From Schistocerca nitens (taxonomy: Eukaryota; Arthropoda; Insecta; Orthoptera; Acrididae), in the NCBI RefSeq assembly GCF_023898315.1, contig NC_064622.1:276511503-276575502 (forward strand): 64,000 bases of DNA. Direction: 5' to 3'. A model generated the notes under the pieces. The model was given only the letters and a program-made list of their open reading frames with translations. It was not told where the DNA came from and made no database searches. Both the position numbers and the translations under genes were made by a program. Each line of letters opens with the position of its first letter. Within the stretch, counting starts at the first letter, position 1. Shown here piece after piece: positions 1 through 10,774 of this stretch.

Positions 1-512
1 GGAAGATGTGGTTCATCTGTAAAGGAGACCGCTTATAAAACACTAATACGACCTATTCTTGAGTACTGCTCGAGCGTTTGGGATCCCTATCAGGTCGGAT
101 TGAGGGGGGGGCATAGAAGCAATTCAGAGGCGGGCTGCTAGATTTGTTACTGGTAGGTTTGATCATCACGCGAGTGTTACGGAAACGCTTCAGGAACTCG
201 GGTGGGAGTCTCTAGAGGAAAGGAGGCGTTCTTTTCGTGAATCGCTACTGAGAAAACTTAGAGAACCAGCATTTGAGGCTGATTGCAGTACAATTTTACT
301 GCCGCCAACTTATATTTCGCGGAAAGACCACAAAGATAAGATAAGAGAGATTAGAGCTCGTACAGAGGCATATAGGCAGTCATTTTTCCCTCGTTCTGTT
401 TGGGAGTGGAACAGGGAGAGAAGATGCTAGTTGTGGTACGAGGTACCCTCCGCCACGCATCGTATGGTGGATTGCGAAGTATGTATGTAGATGGAGATGT
501 AGATGTTTATTC
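1..512 (+). mobile_element. 3' end of a CR1/Jockey-like LINE (left-truncated by window)
   Basis: The first 420 bases translate, with a frame slip near position 105, to the C-terminal tail of a LINE reverse transcriptase: a KETAYKTLIRPILEYCSSVWD-like block, then a block like RAARFVTGRFDHHASVTETL, then the final EIRARTEAYRQSFFPRSVWE block. It ends in a run of GTAGAT-type hexamers (about 484-510), the 3' tail of this LINE group. The same architecture recurs at 12640-15128, so clade assignment (CR1/Daphne or Jockey side) rests on that longer copy. A run of seven G at about 104-110 marks the frame slip. Seen: protein motifs and tail; known: such tails belong to these LINEs; exact clade is inferred. 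Confidence 0.8.
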
Positions 513-679
513 ATGCTCCTGTCCATATGTTGGTAGGTATTGTTTTGTTAGTTTTCGGTACATGAGATTAACTGCGATTGCCTTTTGTTGATATAATATA
601 ATTATTATTTTCAGAGGATCTCATACTGTATCGTACTGTCATTATGGATCAAGCTTATATACGGTCTGTAAAATCCGGA

Positions 680-1626
680 CGCCTTACAACCTTCCATTGT
701 ATCAGCAGTGACTGATCTAACAACTGTGCCAGACACTTCTTGTCTCATACAGGGTGTTACAAAAAGGTACGACCAAACTTTCAGGAAACATTCCTCACAC
801 ACAAATAAAGAAAATATGTTATGTGGACATGTGTCCGGAAACGCTTACTTTCCATGTTAGAGCTCATTTCATTACTTCTCTTCAAATCACATTAATCATG
901 GGATGGAAACACACAGCAACAGAACGTACCAGCGTGACTTCAAACACTTTGTTACAGGAAATGTTCAAAATGTCATCCGTTAGCGAGGATACATGCATCC
1001 ACCCTCCGTCGCATGGAATCCCTGATGTGCAGATGCAGCCGTGGAGAATGGCGTATTGTATCACAGTCGTCCACAATACGAGCACGAAGAGTCTCTACAT
1101 TTGGTACCGGGGTTGCGTAGACAAAAGCTTTCAAATGCCCCCATAAATGAAAGTCAAGAGGGTTGAGGTCAGGAGAGCGTGGAGGCCATGGAATTGGTCC
1201 GCCTCTACCAATCCATCGGTCACCGAATCTGTTGTTGAGAAGCGTACGAACACTTCGACTGAAATGTGCAGGAGCTCCATCGTGCATGAACCACATGTTG
1301 TGTCGTACTTGCAAAGGCACATGTTCTAGCAACACGGGTAGAGTATCCCGTATGAAATCATGATAACGTGCTCCATTGAGCGTAGGTGGAAGAACATACT
1401 GACGAAACTAAAATGAGCTCTAACATGGAAATTAAGCGTTTCCGGACACATGCCCACATAACATCTTTTCTTTATTTGTGTGTGAGGAATGTTTCCTGAA
1501 AGTTTGGCCGTACCTTTTTGTAACACCCTGTATATGCGTTTCTGACCACAGAGCTGCATTCTGCCGGTTTACATACCTTTGTATTTGAATACACGTGCCT
1601 ATATCAGTTTCTTTGGCGCTTCAATA
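680..1626 (-). mobile_element. Tc1-like 5' end (DD36E-type family), split by a DD41D element
   Basis: Bases 680-747 and 1533-1626 together match the 5' terminal 160 bases of the Tc1 family that is fuller at 3325-4366 and 38972-40047 (shared blocks ctaacaactg..ccagacactt and tatagcagtttctttggcgc-like). The rest of the Tc1, including its transposase, is absent. The 781-bp element at 750-1530 sits exactly at a TA inside it, so this fragment is the older layer. Confidence 0.75.
750..1530 (-). mobile_element. Non-autonomous DD41D mariner-type element, copy 1
   Basis: A 781-bp element flanked by TA on both sides, with terminal inverted repeats of about 125 bp starting CAGGGTGTTACAAAAAGGTA. The minus strand encodes only the C-terminal part of a transposase (1335 to 973, 120 codons): FMHDGAPAHFS carries the second catalytic Asp and SPDLNPLDFHLW the third, with 41 residues between them, which defines a DD41D member of the Tc1/mariner superfamily. 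The N-terminal DNA-binding region and the first catalytic Asp are missing, so it cannot make an active enzyme. A second copy lies at 47546-48306. It is inserted in a Tc1 terminus. Confidence 0.9.
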
Positions 1627-1689
1627 TATACATAGCAGATTAATTTATAGACACTTTCGAAGACACTGAACACTTCTCTCATTCCTCTT

Positions 1690-1862
1690 GTTACTCTCAT
1701 TTTCGCTTCATCCAGCTTTCGTTTGTCAGGAAGGAGTACAGTGTCATAACAACATTGACCGGAAACTGTACCATGTTGAAATACTGGGAGATCAATATAT
1801 CCAAGCAACATTAGGCCTCCCCACACCAAACACCTGGGCCACCAAAACTATCATGTTCGAGA
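1690..1862 (-). mobile_element. Tc1-like transposase core fragment
   Basis: The minus strand reads MVWGGLMLLGYIDLPVFQHG and continues through a GTVSGQCCYDTVLLP block, the segment between the first and second catalytic Asp of a Tc1 transposase. Both sides decay quickly. It is the same family as the plus-strand piece at 1890-2720 and lies head to head with it. Confidence 0.6.
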
Positions 1863-1889
1863 ATGCTCGACGTATCCTCATATGGCTAG

Positions 1890-2720
1890 AGGTGAGAACA
1901 CTTAATACACCCAGATACATTGTCGAACATGATGGTTTTGATGGTCCGTGTGTTATGGTGTTCCGAGGCATAATATTGCATAGGCGTAATGGATTCCAAA
2001 TCGCCCGGGTTCCCGGGTTCGATTCCCGGCGGGGTCAGGGATTTTCTCTGCCTCGTGATGGCTGGGTGTTGTGTGCTGTCCTTAGGTTAGTTAGGTTTAA
2101 GTAGTTCTAAGTTCTAGGGGACTTATGACCACAGCAGTTGAGTCCCATAGTGCTCAGAGCCATTTGATTCCAAATTTTTTAATACGGTACACTCACCTTC
2201 CCTACATGTGTCTTTTCAGTGGTGCTTTCGGTACTGACTTCATTTTCACGGATAACGACGCGTGAATGCATCTAACACTGTAAGTAGAGGAGCTCTTGGA
2301 ACGAGAGGATATTCGGCGAATAGACTGGCCAGCGGAACGTCGGACTTAAATACCACCGAGCATGTGTGGAATGCGTAAGAGATGTATTGCAGCACGTCTA
2401 AAGGCACCAACGACATACAACCGTCTGCTGCGCTGTTGGAGGAATGAAACGTCGTACCACAAGAAGGCCTTTCCAACCTCGCGGCCGGGATGGGAATACG
2501 TTGCAGAGAATGTACTGCCAACCGTATTAATCATAAACCCTATTATGAACCACGTCTCGCATTTTGTAATATCCAGGGGACCATCATAAATCGCTGTAAC
2601 TTCAGTGCTATTATCATCTTTGATGAAAATACCATTTCCGTTCGTCTAATTTCGAATTTCTCTCAGTTACCTTCTATATTTTACTGTAGTGTAGGAGTTC
2701 TTTCTATGTATCGCCCAGGT
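1890..2720 (+). mobile_element. Tc1-like 3' half, DD34E type, carrying a SINE
   Basis: The plus strand contains, in shifting frames, GPCVMVFRGIILHR, then after the SINE at 2002-2165 the EELLEREDIRRIDWP block, a degraded EHVW motif, RCIAARLKAPTTYN and the C-terminal tail up to about 2520, followed by a 3' UTR-like stretch. This is the second half of a Tc1 transposase with several frameshifts and stops. No terminal repeat is recognisable at the right end. Confidence 0.7.
2002..2165 (+). mobile_element. tRNA-derived SINE, alternative-head form, 5' truncated
   Basis: Box B of the head is gggttcgattcccggc and is followed by a ggattttctctgcctcgtga block, then the common SINE body (gtccttaggttagttaggtt onwards) and tail (cccatagtgctcagagccat). 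Direct repeats GATTCCAAAT at 1992-2001 and 2166-2175 are its target-site duplication. The head differs from that of most copies here; the same alternative head is at 10916-11132. Confidence 0.9.
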
Positions 2721-3100
2721 TTCATCGAGCTAGGTTACATGCCGTGACAGTCATGCGAAAGTTACAGTCTTTCCTAAGTTTTGCGCACGAGTGTATTTCA
2801 GATGCTCTCTGCTGTGTACGCCAACAGATAACGGTACACAGCTGCGTAGACAGAGGCCGAAACAGAGCAGACCTAGCCTCCAGCGTGGTGCCACTTCGTT
2901 ACAAATGCTACACATAACAGGGTCTGTATTATGCTGCCGCCATAAGTCATATCTATCCACTACAGTTATGATCTGACGCCACAGAGAGCGTTCAAAGCAC
3001 GAGATCATGTCCTGCTTCCGCTTGATGTCAGACAAATAGTGCGCAAACAAAGATTCATCTGCCGATGTCGGGTTTAAGCGAACCCATTGCCCCTTTCCTC
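2721..3100. other. No recognisable feature
   Basis: Contains a 99-codon minus-strand reading frame (3050-2751) with no motif I recognise and no initiation context worth weighing. I see no repeat ends. Confidence 0.5.
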
Positions 3101-3116
3101 CAGTTATCAGTTACCA

Positions 3117-3209
3117 AATGGTTCAAATGGCTCTGAGCACTATGGGACTTAACATCTATGGTCATCAGTCCCCTAGAACCTAAGGACATCACACAACACC
3201 CAGTCATCA
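3117..3209 (-). mobile_element. tRNA-derived SINE, 3' end only
   Basis: Minus-strand SINE body and tail (plus strand: aatggttcaaatggctctga to acacaacacccagtcatcac), truncated before the head. The 16-bp target-site duplication CAGTTATCAGTTACCA is intact at 3101-3116 and 3210-3225, so the truncation happened at insertion. The cacccagtcatcac piece suggests the alternative-head subfamily. Confidence 0.9.
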
Positions 3210-3324
3210 CAGTTATCAGTTACCAGCTGACATCAGTTACTAGTAATCATCGAACAGTTATCACGTTGTCAGTCATCGCACAGTGTCGAAGTATCCGCCA
3301 AGTGTTGCATTGTGCATTCGCGAG

Positions 3325-4366
3325 CTAGCAGAAGTGCCGCAACACGACGTGGCATGGACTGACTAATGTCTGAAGCAGTACTTCAGGGAATTGACAACAT
3401 GAATCTTGCAGGGCTGTCCATAAATCAGTAAGAGTACGAGAGATTGGAGATCTCTTCTGATCAGCACGTTGCAAGGAATCCAGATATGCTCATTAATGTT
3501 CATTTCTGGGGAGTTTGATGACCAGCGGAAGCGGTTAAACTCAGAAGAGTGTTCCCGGAGCCACTCTGTAGCAATCCTGGACGTGTGGGGTGTCGCATTG
3601 TTCTGATGGAATTATCCAAGTCCGTAGAAATGCACAATGGACATGAATGGATGCAGGTGATCAGAGAGGATCCTTACGTACGTGTCACCTGTCAGAGTCG
3701 TGTCTAGATCTATCTGGGGTCGCAACTGTACACTCCCCACACCATTACAGAGCCTCCACCAGCTTGAACAGTTCCCTGCTGACATGCAGGGTCCATGGAT
3801 TCACGAGGTTGTCTCCATAACCGTCCACGCCAATCCGCTCGATACAACTTGAAACGCGACTCGTCCCACCACGCAACATGTTTCCAGTCATCAACAGTCC
3901 AATGTCGGTGTTGACGGCCCTAGGCTAGGCGTGAAGCTTTGTGTCGTGCAGTCATCAATAGTTCACGAGTTGGCCTTCGAATCCGAAAGCCCATATGGAT
4001 GATGTTTTGTTGAATGGTTCGCACGCCGACACTTGTTGATGGCCCTGCATTGAAATCTGCAGCAATTTGCGGAAGGGTTGCACTTCTGTCACGTTGAACG
4101 ATTCTCTTCAGTCACCTCTGGACTCGTTCTTTCAGGATATTTTTCCGTCCGCAATGAGGTCGCTCGTGCACCGACTACAACACCACATTCAAACTCACTT
4201 AAATCTTGATAACCTGCCATTTTAGCAGCAGTAACCGATGTAACAACTGCGCCACACACTTGATGTCTTATGTAGGCGTTGCTGATCGCAGCGCCGTATT
4301 TTGCCTATTTACATATCTCTGCATTTGAATACGCATGCCTATAGCAGTTTCCTTGGCGCTTCAGTG
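3325..4366 (-). mobile_element. Tc1-like element, DD36E-type family, decayed
   Basis: Read on the minus strand, this matches almost base for base the plus-strand Tc1 at 38972-40047: 5' terminus with CACTGAAGCGCC (plus strand ggcgcttcagtg, ending 4366), leader, HTH region, catalytic core and C-terminus ending near 3325. The final 3' repeat is missing. The transposase frame is broken often enough that no reading frame of 60 codons survives. Family spacing is taken from the copy at 38972-40047. Confidence 0.85.
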
Positions 4367-5502
4367 TGTATATACACAAACTGATGGTTTAGTCAAGAGA
4401 AGGAGAGACGAGATCTGTCTGTGAGAGTGGAAGTAGTAGTGTCGGTCGAGAGCTCGGAGACAGAAGACGTGTCACGCTGCTCTCACGTCGGTGATGACAG
4501 ATCTTACCACGCTCAAGGCCAGATTTCATTTATATGGCCAGGAGAGATTCACATGGCATAACTACGCTTGAAGATGGTATTCAAGGTAAAGGTAAAAAGC
4601 ATAGCGCAAAAGCAATTGCAGGTTTAGGCTCGTGATTGTTAGTCCGAGTTTGCAATAATCCCATGTTTTGCTTGGCAGGAGAAGAAGCCTCCTTATACTA
4701 CAAATAATAATAATTATTCTCCACATCTAAAAATATGTTGTGGTTATTAAATGTTAATGTAACTTTGAAACTGCAATAATTCGTTATCTGGTACTCAGCC
4801 ATTACTGATACCTATGTCATTATTATTGTCATTGTATGTTATTGGTTTCTGAAGTTTTAGATAGACTTAATTAATGAAATCCCTCCTCAAAAGTTATTTA
4901 GCAGTTGACAGGACCCAACCAAATTCCTTTTTATTAAATTCATTCTTAGTAACAATAAGCTTTAGCCGCTGCTGCTACATGCTGCTGCAGATTGCTGTAA
5001 ACCTCATGGAAAAAGACAGTCATCCAAAAAGGTGAGTACAAAACTTAGGGCCAAAACAGAGACACTGACACACCACAACATGTCATGTACTCTAATCCAG
5101 CAAATTCCGTTGCACAAGCCAGTTTATGTGTCACTTGTAAATTCTTGTTCAAAAACGCAGTCAGATAGCTAAGGTATTCATTGTTACAGGTCCATTTGTT
5201 CCTGTAGTTTTTCATATTCAAATACGCAGCCAGGTAGCTTATCCAAATGTTAGTTTTAAGTTTTTCAAGTAACGATCTGTTGAAGGCTTAAAGTACAATG
5301 AATCTGACATACAACCCGCACACAGTGTTATGTAGGTTAGACTCCGTTTACTGATAGCTCAGTTTGCTTATCGAGTCCATTTTCACAGACAAACATAAGC
5401 ATATTGGCTGTAGCTATGTTACGTATTGCTTACATATAGGTTACAGTTTGGCGACATATTGGTTCCAGGGATTCCAAGACCATGGAGTAGGTTTTATGTC
5501 TG
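4367..5502. other. No recognisable feature
   Basis: About 1.1 kb, GC-richer to 4520 and AT-rich afterwards. No reading frame of 60 codons, no tRNA-like box and no inverted repeat that I can see. Confidence 0.5.
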
Positions 5503-5506
5503 AAGT

Positions 5507-6079
5507 TGTAAGTAGGCTGTTTAGGTTTTTATATTGGTAACGCCACGTAGCGCTCTGTATGAAAATCACTGGCTGTGCTGTGTGCAGTCTGTGGCTGGTT
5601 TGCATTGTTGTTGGCCATTGTAGTGTTGGGCAGTTGGCTGTTAACAGTGCGTAGCGTTGCGCAGTTGGAGGTGAGCCGCCAGCAGTGGTGGATGTTGGGA
5701 GAGAAATGGCGGAGTTTTGAAATTTGTAAGACTGGATGTCATGAACTGCTATATATATTATGACTTTTGAATACTAGTAAGGTAAATACATTGTTTGTTC
5801 TCTATCAAAATCTTTCATTTGCTAACTATGCCTATCAGTAGTTAGTGCCTTCCGTAGTTTGAATCGTTTATTTAGCTGGCAGTAGTGGCGCTCGCTGTAT
5901 TGCAATAGTTCGAGTAACGAAGATTTTTGTGAGGTAAGTGATTTGTGAAAAGTATAGGTTAATATTAGTCAGGGCCATTCTTTTGTAGGGATTATTGAAA
6001 GTCAGATTGCGTTGCGCTAAAAAATATTGTGTGTCAGTTTAAGCACAGTCATGTATAATTTTTCTAGGGGGACGTTTCA
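5507..6079 (+). mobile_element. Solo LTR (fossil)
   Basis: A 573-bp block that begins TGTAAGTAGGCTG and ends GACGTTTCA, flanked by the 4-bp direct repeat AAGT (5503-5506 and 6080-6083). TG...CA ends plus a short duplication are what a solo LTR leaves behind. It contains a TATA-like tract (about 5750-5760). A diverged relative starts at 17474. I recognise the sequence as a frequent Schistocerca LTR-type repeat; the family (Ty3-like) is inferred. No coding part is attached. Confidence 0.65.
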
Positions 6080-6099
6080 AAGTCGCATAGCAAATGACA

Positions 6100-6800
6100 A
6101 ATGAAATTTTTTTTTCTTATGATATAATACAAATTAACAATTTCTGATTTTTTCCTTTCTTCTTGCCAAATTTCATGATTCTACGTCAAGGGTAAGAACT
6201 CTGGAGATTTTTAATGAGTGAGTTTGCTAGTGTTAAATAATGTGACTTAAATCACCGCATCTTCTGGTCGCATTGACTTAGAAACAAACTTTCATTGTAC
6301 TACTAAGGGACCATGGACCTTAGTATGTAACATAAATACGAAGTTGATAGTCTACTTTTTCCTGAGTAAAAGGGGTCTTAAGAGACATAGGAACAGATAG
6401 ACAGTCTGATAACACATGAAAAAATATTTTTTCGTTGGATATAATTACAAATTAACGATTTCCGGATGTTTTCCTTTGGTTGTAGAGTGAAACCTTGCTT
6501 CTTGATAAATTTCATGATTCTAGGTCAACGGAAAGTACCCTGTCAGTTTTGATGACTAAGTTTGCGAATATCAAAATATGAATATAAATGGCCGTAGATT
6601 TTTATTGCAGTGACTAAGAAGCTTCACTGTTTCACATCGTTGAGGGATCGTGGACTTCAATATGCGACATAAATTTCAACTTGGCGCGTCTACGCGTTCC
6701 TCAATAATTTTTGAACAGTCGGACAGGTAGAAAGAAAGATGGACAACACAGTGGTCCTATAAGGGTTCCGTTTTTACCGACTGAGGAACGGAACCTTAAA
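6100..6800 (+). repeat. Two diverged tandem copies of a ~340-bp unit
   Basis: The block at about 6100-6415 is repeated at about 6418-6800: shared landmarks in the same order are atacaaattaac / attacaaattaac, aaatttcatgattcta, gggaccatggacctt / gggatcgtggacttc and catagg..cagatagacag / gaacagtcggacagg. The second ends in an inverted pair gggttccgtt / ggaacggaacc. Copies differ at roughly a third of positions by eye. No coding potential. Confidence 0.6.
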
Positions 6801-7234
6801 AACACTTAAAGAGTCTTATATTTTAACTCCAGCTATTTAACCATGGCTGGATGACCGTTTCGGGTCATCTACCTTTATCAGCCTATTGATCGTGATGGCA
6901 ACTACTGACCGAGTAATCTGCTTAATGGTACGTCACTGCGCAGTTTTTAATACTTGCGGCACGCTAAATAATGGTTTCCCGGAAAACCATCATCGCAGTG
7001 TAGATAATAAAGTTTATTGTTGCGTGTCCTACGCACGTTGTTGGTAATGACCATGGTGACTCAATTCTAAAGTAGCCCATCGGGTACAAAGTCTCCATTT
7101 GCAGAGACAGTGTCCATGTTTCTGACTTTAATAAAAATTACCATTGAAGCATCTTCCAGCTCTGATCTGTTTTTCCTCTTCCTTTCTTTGTCTCCTACCC
7201 CCTACCTCTACATCTCTGACCCTCTCCCCTCCCT

Positions 7235-7280
<46 letters not shown>

Positions 7281-7857
7281 CGCGCGCGCCTTAGGCTAAA
7301 AATACATTGAAAATATAAGTCATACTAAAACAGCTAATAAAGTGCAATTTTCATTAATATTGTTATGAATGATCCGAGAGAACCTATTTCAAGGTGGTGA
7401 ACTGAGTTTCAGATTTAAATCAGGCATGTCATTTGGTGTAAATGACTAAATACAGAGGAGCGTGACATATGGTGTTTGACAATAGTGCTAAAAGCGAGAG
7501 ATCTTAAATTATATTAGTAATTACTTTTCTGCATCTAATAAGGTAAGAAACAGCTTTGTGGGAACATTAACCTTCTGCATCTAAATCGCGGTTGCATACC
7601 CTGAAGTTGTATAGTACTGCGAGTAGGGGTGACTATCTCCACAGTAATTATTTTGTGGGTAAAATATATAAATTCAGATGACATGTAGTCGAGAAAACAG
7701 CCGTAATCGCCTAGGAACATAATGAGAGGCATTAAAATTGAAAGAGGTGTTTGAGCCAAAGTGTACCCATGTTGGTCGCGTTTCAGTACATGCAGCTCTG
7801 TGGAGTCGACAACCGTTTCTAAATGTAGCTTCTCACAGTCATGTGTCACAAGTTTGT
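6801..7857. other. No gene; includes a CA microsatellite
   Basis: Apart from the (CA)n tract with a pyrimidine-rich leader near 7160-7276 I see nothing recognisable. A 119-codon minus-strand frame (7894-7535) has no motif and partly overlaps the LINE tail. Confidence 0.5.
7242..7276. repeat. (CA)n microsatellite
   Basis: About 17 CA units, followed by tgcgcgcgcgcc and preceded by a CT-rich stretch; likely length-polymorphic. Confidence 0.97.
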
Positions 7858-8062
7858 TATGTACTTCACCTGCATCTTCATAACTACTCTGCAATTCACA
7901 TTTAAGTGTCTGGCACAGGTTTCATCGAACCACCTTCAAGCTATTTCTCTAACGTTCCATTTTCGATCGGCGCGTGGAAAAAAGCTTACTGTACGAGCTC
8001 TGATCTCTCTAATTTTCTTATGTTGACCACCTCTTCCTATGTAGGTTGGCGTCAATAAAATA

Positions 8063-9539
8063 CACCGAAGAAAAAAAAATCGGAACGTAAACGAAAGTTC
8101 AAAAATGGTTCAAATGGCTCTGAGCACTATGCGACTTAACTTCTGAGGTCATCAGTCGCCTAGAACTTAGAACTAATTAAACCTAACTAACCTAAGGACA
8201 TCACACACATCCATGCCCGAGGCAGGATTCGAACCTGCGACCGTAGCGGTCGCTCGGTTCCAGACTGTAGCGCCTAGAACCGCATGGCCACTCCGGCCGG
8301 CGTAAACGAAAGTTGGTAGCCTTGTTCTTTATCTGAAAGGTGACGTATATTCAAATTTGGCGCCAGTCGCATAAGTAGCGCCACTATGAGGATTCGAATC
8401 ACATTTGCTCTAAATGCACGCTGTAACGGTCCTGAACATTTGCAATTTTTGACATTGGACATGGTGAGTTGATGTCAGTCAAGAATGCCTTTCAGGCGAC
8501 AAAGACGCCATTTTCAGCACCTCACTGAGTTTAAACGAGGTCGTGTAGTAGGCCTGCGAGGAGCTGGATGTTCCGTCTGTGATACTGCAGAGAAAGTTGG
8601 CAGCAATGTAGTCACTGTACATCACTGCTGACAGCAGTTCACGAGAATGTACGATCGCAAGAAGACCGGGCTCCGAACAGCCACGAGAGGAAAGCCCAAC
8701 GTGTAAGTTGTATGGCTGTGGCGTATCGTTCCGCATCCGTAGCAGCAATTTGAGCAGCAGTTGGCACCACAGTGACACAACGAACTTTTATAAATCGGTT
8801 GCTTCAAGGACAGCTCTAAGCCAGACGCGCTGTAGCGTGCATTTCACCGACCCGAAACTACCGCCATTTGCGACTTCAGTGGTGTCAAGCGAGAGCTCAT
8901 TGGAAGGTAGGCTGGAGGTCTACTGTGTTTCCTGACGAAAGCTAGTTCTTCCTTCTTTAGAAGGGGACCGGTTGAGTTCCCGCAACCAACCTGTCTGCAT
9001 GCTAATCCACTGGATCTACACCTGGGGTGCGATTTCGTATGACAGGACGAGGACTCTCGCGGTTATCCCAAGTGCCCAGAATGAAAAATTGTGTATCATT
9101 CTGGTGATTCGACCTGTTGTGCTGCCATTCGAGAACAGTCGATATGTTGTCTTGGCCAAGTCGATCATCAGATCTGTCTCCAATCGAGCACGTGTGGGAC
9201 ATAATCGGACCATACCTCCAGCTTCCTCCATACACAGCATTAACCGTCCCTGATTTGACCGACGCGGTGCATGGGCGTGGAACTCTATTCCACAAACTGA
9301 CGTCCGGCACCTGTACAACACAATGCATCAACGTCTGCATGTTTGCATTCAACATTCTGGCGGTTACATTGGTTATTCGTGTACCAATATTTCACATTTA
9401 CAATGGTTTATCTCACGCTAACATTAAGCTGTGACCTTGCAATGTTAATCAGTGAAATATAATACTTCGACAAATGTTTTCCTGAAATTTCATTAGCTTA
9501 CATTAGTTATTTTTTGTGTTGCGGTTTTTCCCGTCAGTG
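8063..9539 (+). mobile_element. Tc1-like element, DD34E type, internally deleted
   Basis: TA-flanked element (TA at 8061-8062 and 9540-9541); the right end reads CACTGACGGGAAAAACCGCA on the minus strand and the left end is a diverged version. The plus strand shows an N-terminal piece (RRHFQHLTEFKRGRVVGLRG, about 8500-8560) and, near 9130-9200, WPSRSSDLSPIEHVWD with the catalytic Glu. The middle of the transposase, with the first two Asp, is too short or scrambled. It is inserted in a LINE and carries a SINE at 8100-8301. Confidence 0.85.
8100..8301 (-). mobile_element. tRNA-derived SINE, full length
   Basis: Complete copy in minus orientation from the tail (tcaaaaatggttcaaatggc) to the head (ggccactccggccggc); box B appears as ggattcgaacc. 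Target-site duplication GTAAACGAAAGTT at 8087-8099 and 8302-8314. It sits just inside the left terminus of a Tc1. Confidence 0.95.
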
Positions 9540-10014
9540 TATTTTTGCATTCAGTGGAAAAAGTTCGTGACTGAAATTTTGTGAAAACTCGCCACTACAA
9601 AAAATGCCTTTGTTTTAATGATTACCACGCCCAGTGGCGTGTCATATCCACAAAATTCTCTCCCCTATTACGCGATAATACAAAACGAGCAGTCCTTCTC
9701 TCGACTTTTTCGATGTCCTCCGTCAATCCTATCTAGTAAAGATCCCATACCGCACAGCAGTACTCTAGAAGAGGACATACAAGCATAGTGTGTGCAATCT
9801 CTTGAGAAGACGTGTTGCATCTTCTAAGTGTTCTGCCAATAAGACGCAGTCTTTGGTTTGCCTCCTTCATAACATTATCAATGCGATCACCCCACTTTAA
9901 GTGGCTCGTAATTGTAATTCGTAGGTATTTTTTAATACATTATGGGAGTGACAGTGATCAGTATGTTACAAATATTTACTATTAAGAACAGTCTTGATCA
10001 CAATTTATTTAGTA

Positions 10015-10056
10015 CAGTGACCGGTTTCGACCACTACTGTGGTTATCTTCAGACTA
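10015..10056 (-). ncRNA. Hammerhead-ribozyme-like motif (Penelope-like remnant 1, left arm)
   Basis: On the minus strand: TAGT, CTGAAGA (fits the hammerhead core CUGANGA), two spacer bases, ACCAC-loop-GTGGT (stem II), C, GAAAC, then ACCGGT whose ACC/GGT halves can pair as stem III, then the canonical cleavage triplet GTC and ACTG, which pairs with the first TAGT (stem I, three Watson-Crick pairs plus G-U). The extra spacer before stem II departs from the classic core. Stem III has no loop, as in minimal hammerheads thought to work as dimers. Activity is not shown by sequence. Confidence 0.5.
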
Positions 10057-10206
10057 ATGAGTAAGAACCTAAGGAGGTTCGCACTAGTGATTCTCTAGCA
10101 GAAAGAGGTTCTTACTCATTGGTCTGAAGATGACCACAGTAGTGGTCGAAACCAGTCACTGTACTAAATAAAATGTGATCAAGACTGTTGTTAATAGTAA
10201 ATATTC

Positions 10207-10380
10207 AAAAAATGGTTCAAATGGCTCTGAGCACTATGCGACTTAACATCTATGGTCATCAGTCCCCTAGAACTTAGAACTACTTAAACCTAACTAACCT
10301 AAGGACATCACACACATCCATGCCCGAGGCAGGATTCGAACCTGCGACCGTAGCAGTCGCGCGGTTCCGGACTGAGCGCC
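10207..10380 (-). mobile_element. tRNA-derived SINE, slightly 5' truncated
   Basis: Minus-strand copy from tail (aaaaaatggttcaaatggct) to within the head (ccggactgagcgcc). Target-site duplication TAGTAAATATTC at 10195-10206 and 10381-10392. Inserted at the outer end of the right arm of the Penelope-like remnant. Confidence 0.93.
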
Positions 10381-10774
10381 TAGTAAATATTCGTAGGTAT
10401 TTAGTTGAATTGGTGGATGACCTTACACTTTTCTTTATTTAGAGTCAATTGAAACTTGTCGCACCACACTGATATTTCGCCTAAATTATTCTGCACTTGG
10501 TTTTGTTCTTCTGTGTGTTTAGTAGACGGTAAATGGCAGTATCTTTTCAGACAATCTAAGATGGCTCCTGAGTGTCCCCTAAATCATTTATACGCATTAG
10601 TAACAGATAAGTGCGTGTAACACTTGCTTGAGGAACGCTAGGTATCAATTCTCTTTTATTCTAAGATTTTCCGTTGATTACTACGAACTGTGACCTTTGT
10701 GACAGGAAATCGCGAATCCAGTCGCATAACTGAGACGATACTCCACAGGCACGCAATTTAATTTGATGTTAATC

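Larger units (their letters stand above)
9931..10389. mobile_element. Penelope-like inverted-repeat remnant, copy 1
   Basis: Two arms of roughly 100 bp in inverted orientation (left about 9965-10075, right about 10107-10205) meet at a short centre. The whole is flanked by direct repeats tcgtaggtattt (9919-9930 and 10391-10402), so it entered a LINE by a mechanism leaving about 12 bp duplicated. Each arm carries the motif CTGAAGA / stem-loop / GAAAC (see the ncRNA entry). Inverted terminal arms, variable-length duplications and hammerhead-like motifs are known traits of Penelope-like elements; no reverse transcriptase remains, so the class is inferred. A SINE lies inside at 10207-10380. Confidence 0.6.
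7858..10768 (-). mobile_element. CR1-like LINE, 5' truncated, split by two later insertions
   Basis: Three minus-strand LINE pieces (7858-8060, 9542-9930, 10403-10768) are contiguous once the Tc1 at 8063-9539 and the inverted-repeat insertion at 9931-10389 are taken out. Landmarks are the tail with the aattcacatttaagtg block, the region around cgcctttgttttaatgatt, the ccgcacagcagtactc block, and the reverse-transcriptase part ending near gaaatcgcgaatccagtcgc. All reading frames are decayed. It is the oldest layer of this locus and belongs to the same family as 30163-31195 and 37290-38506. Confidence 0.85.
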
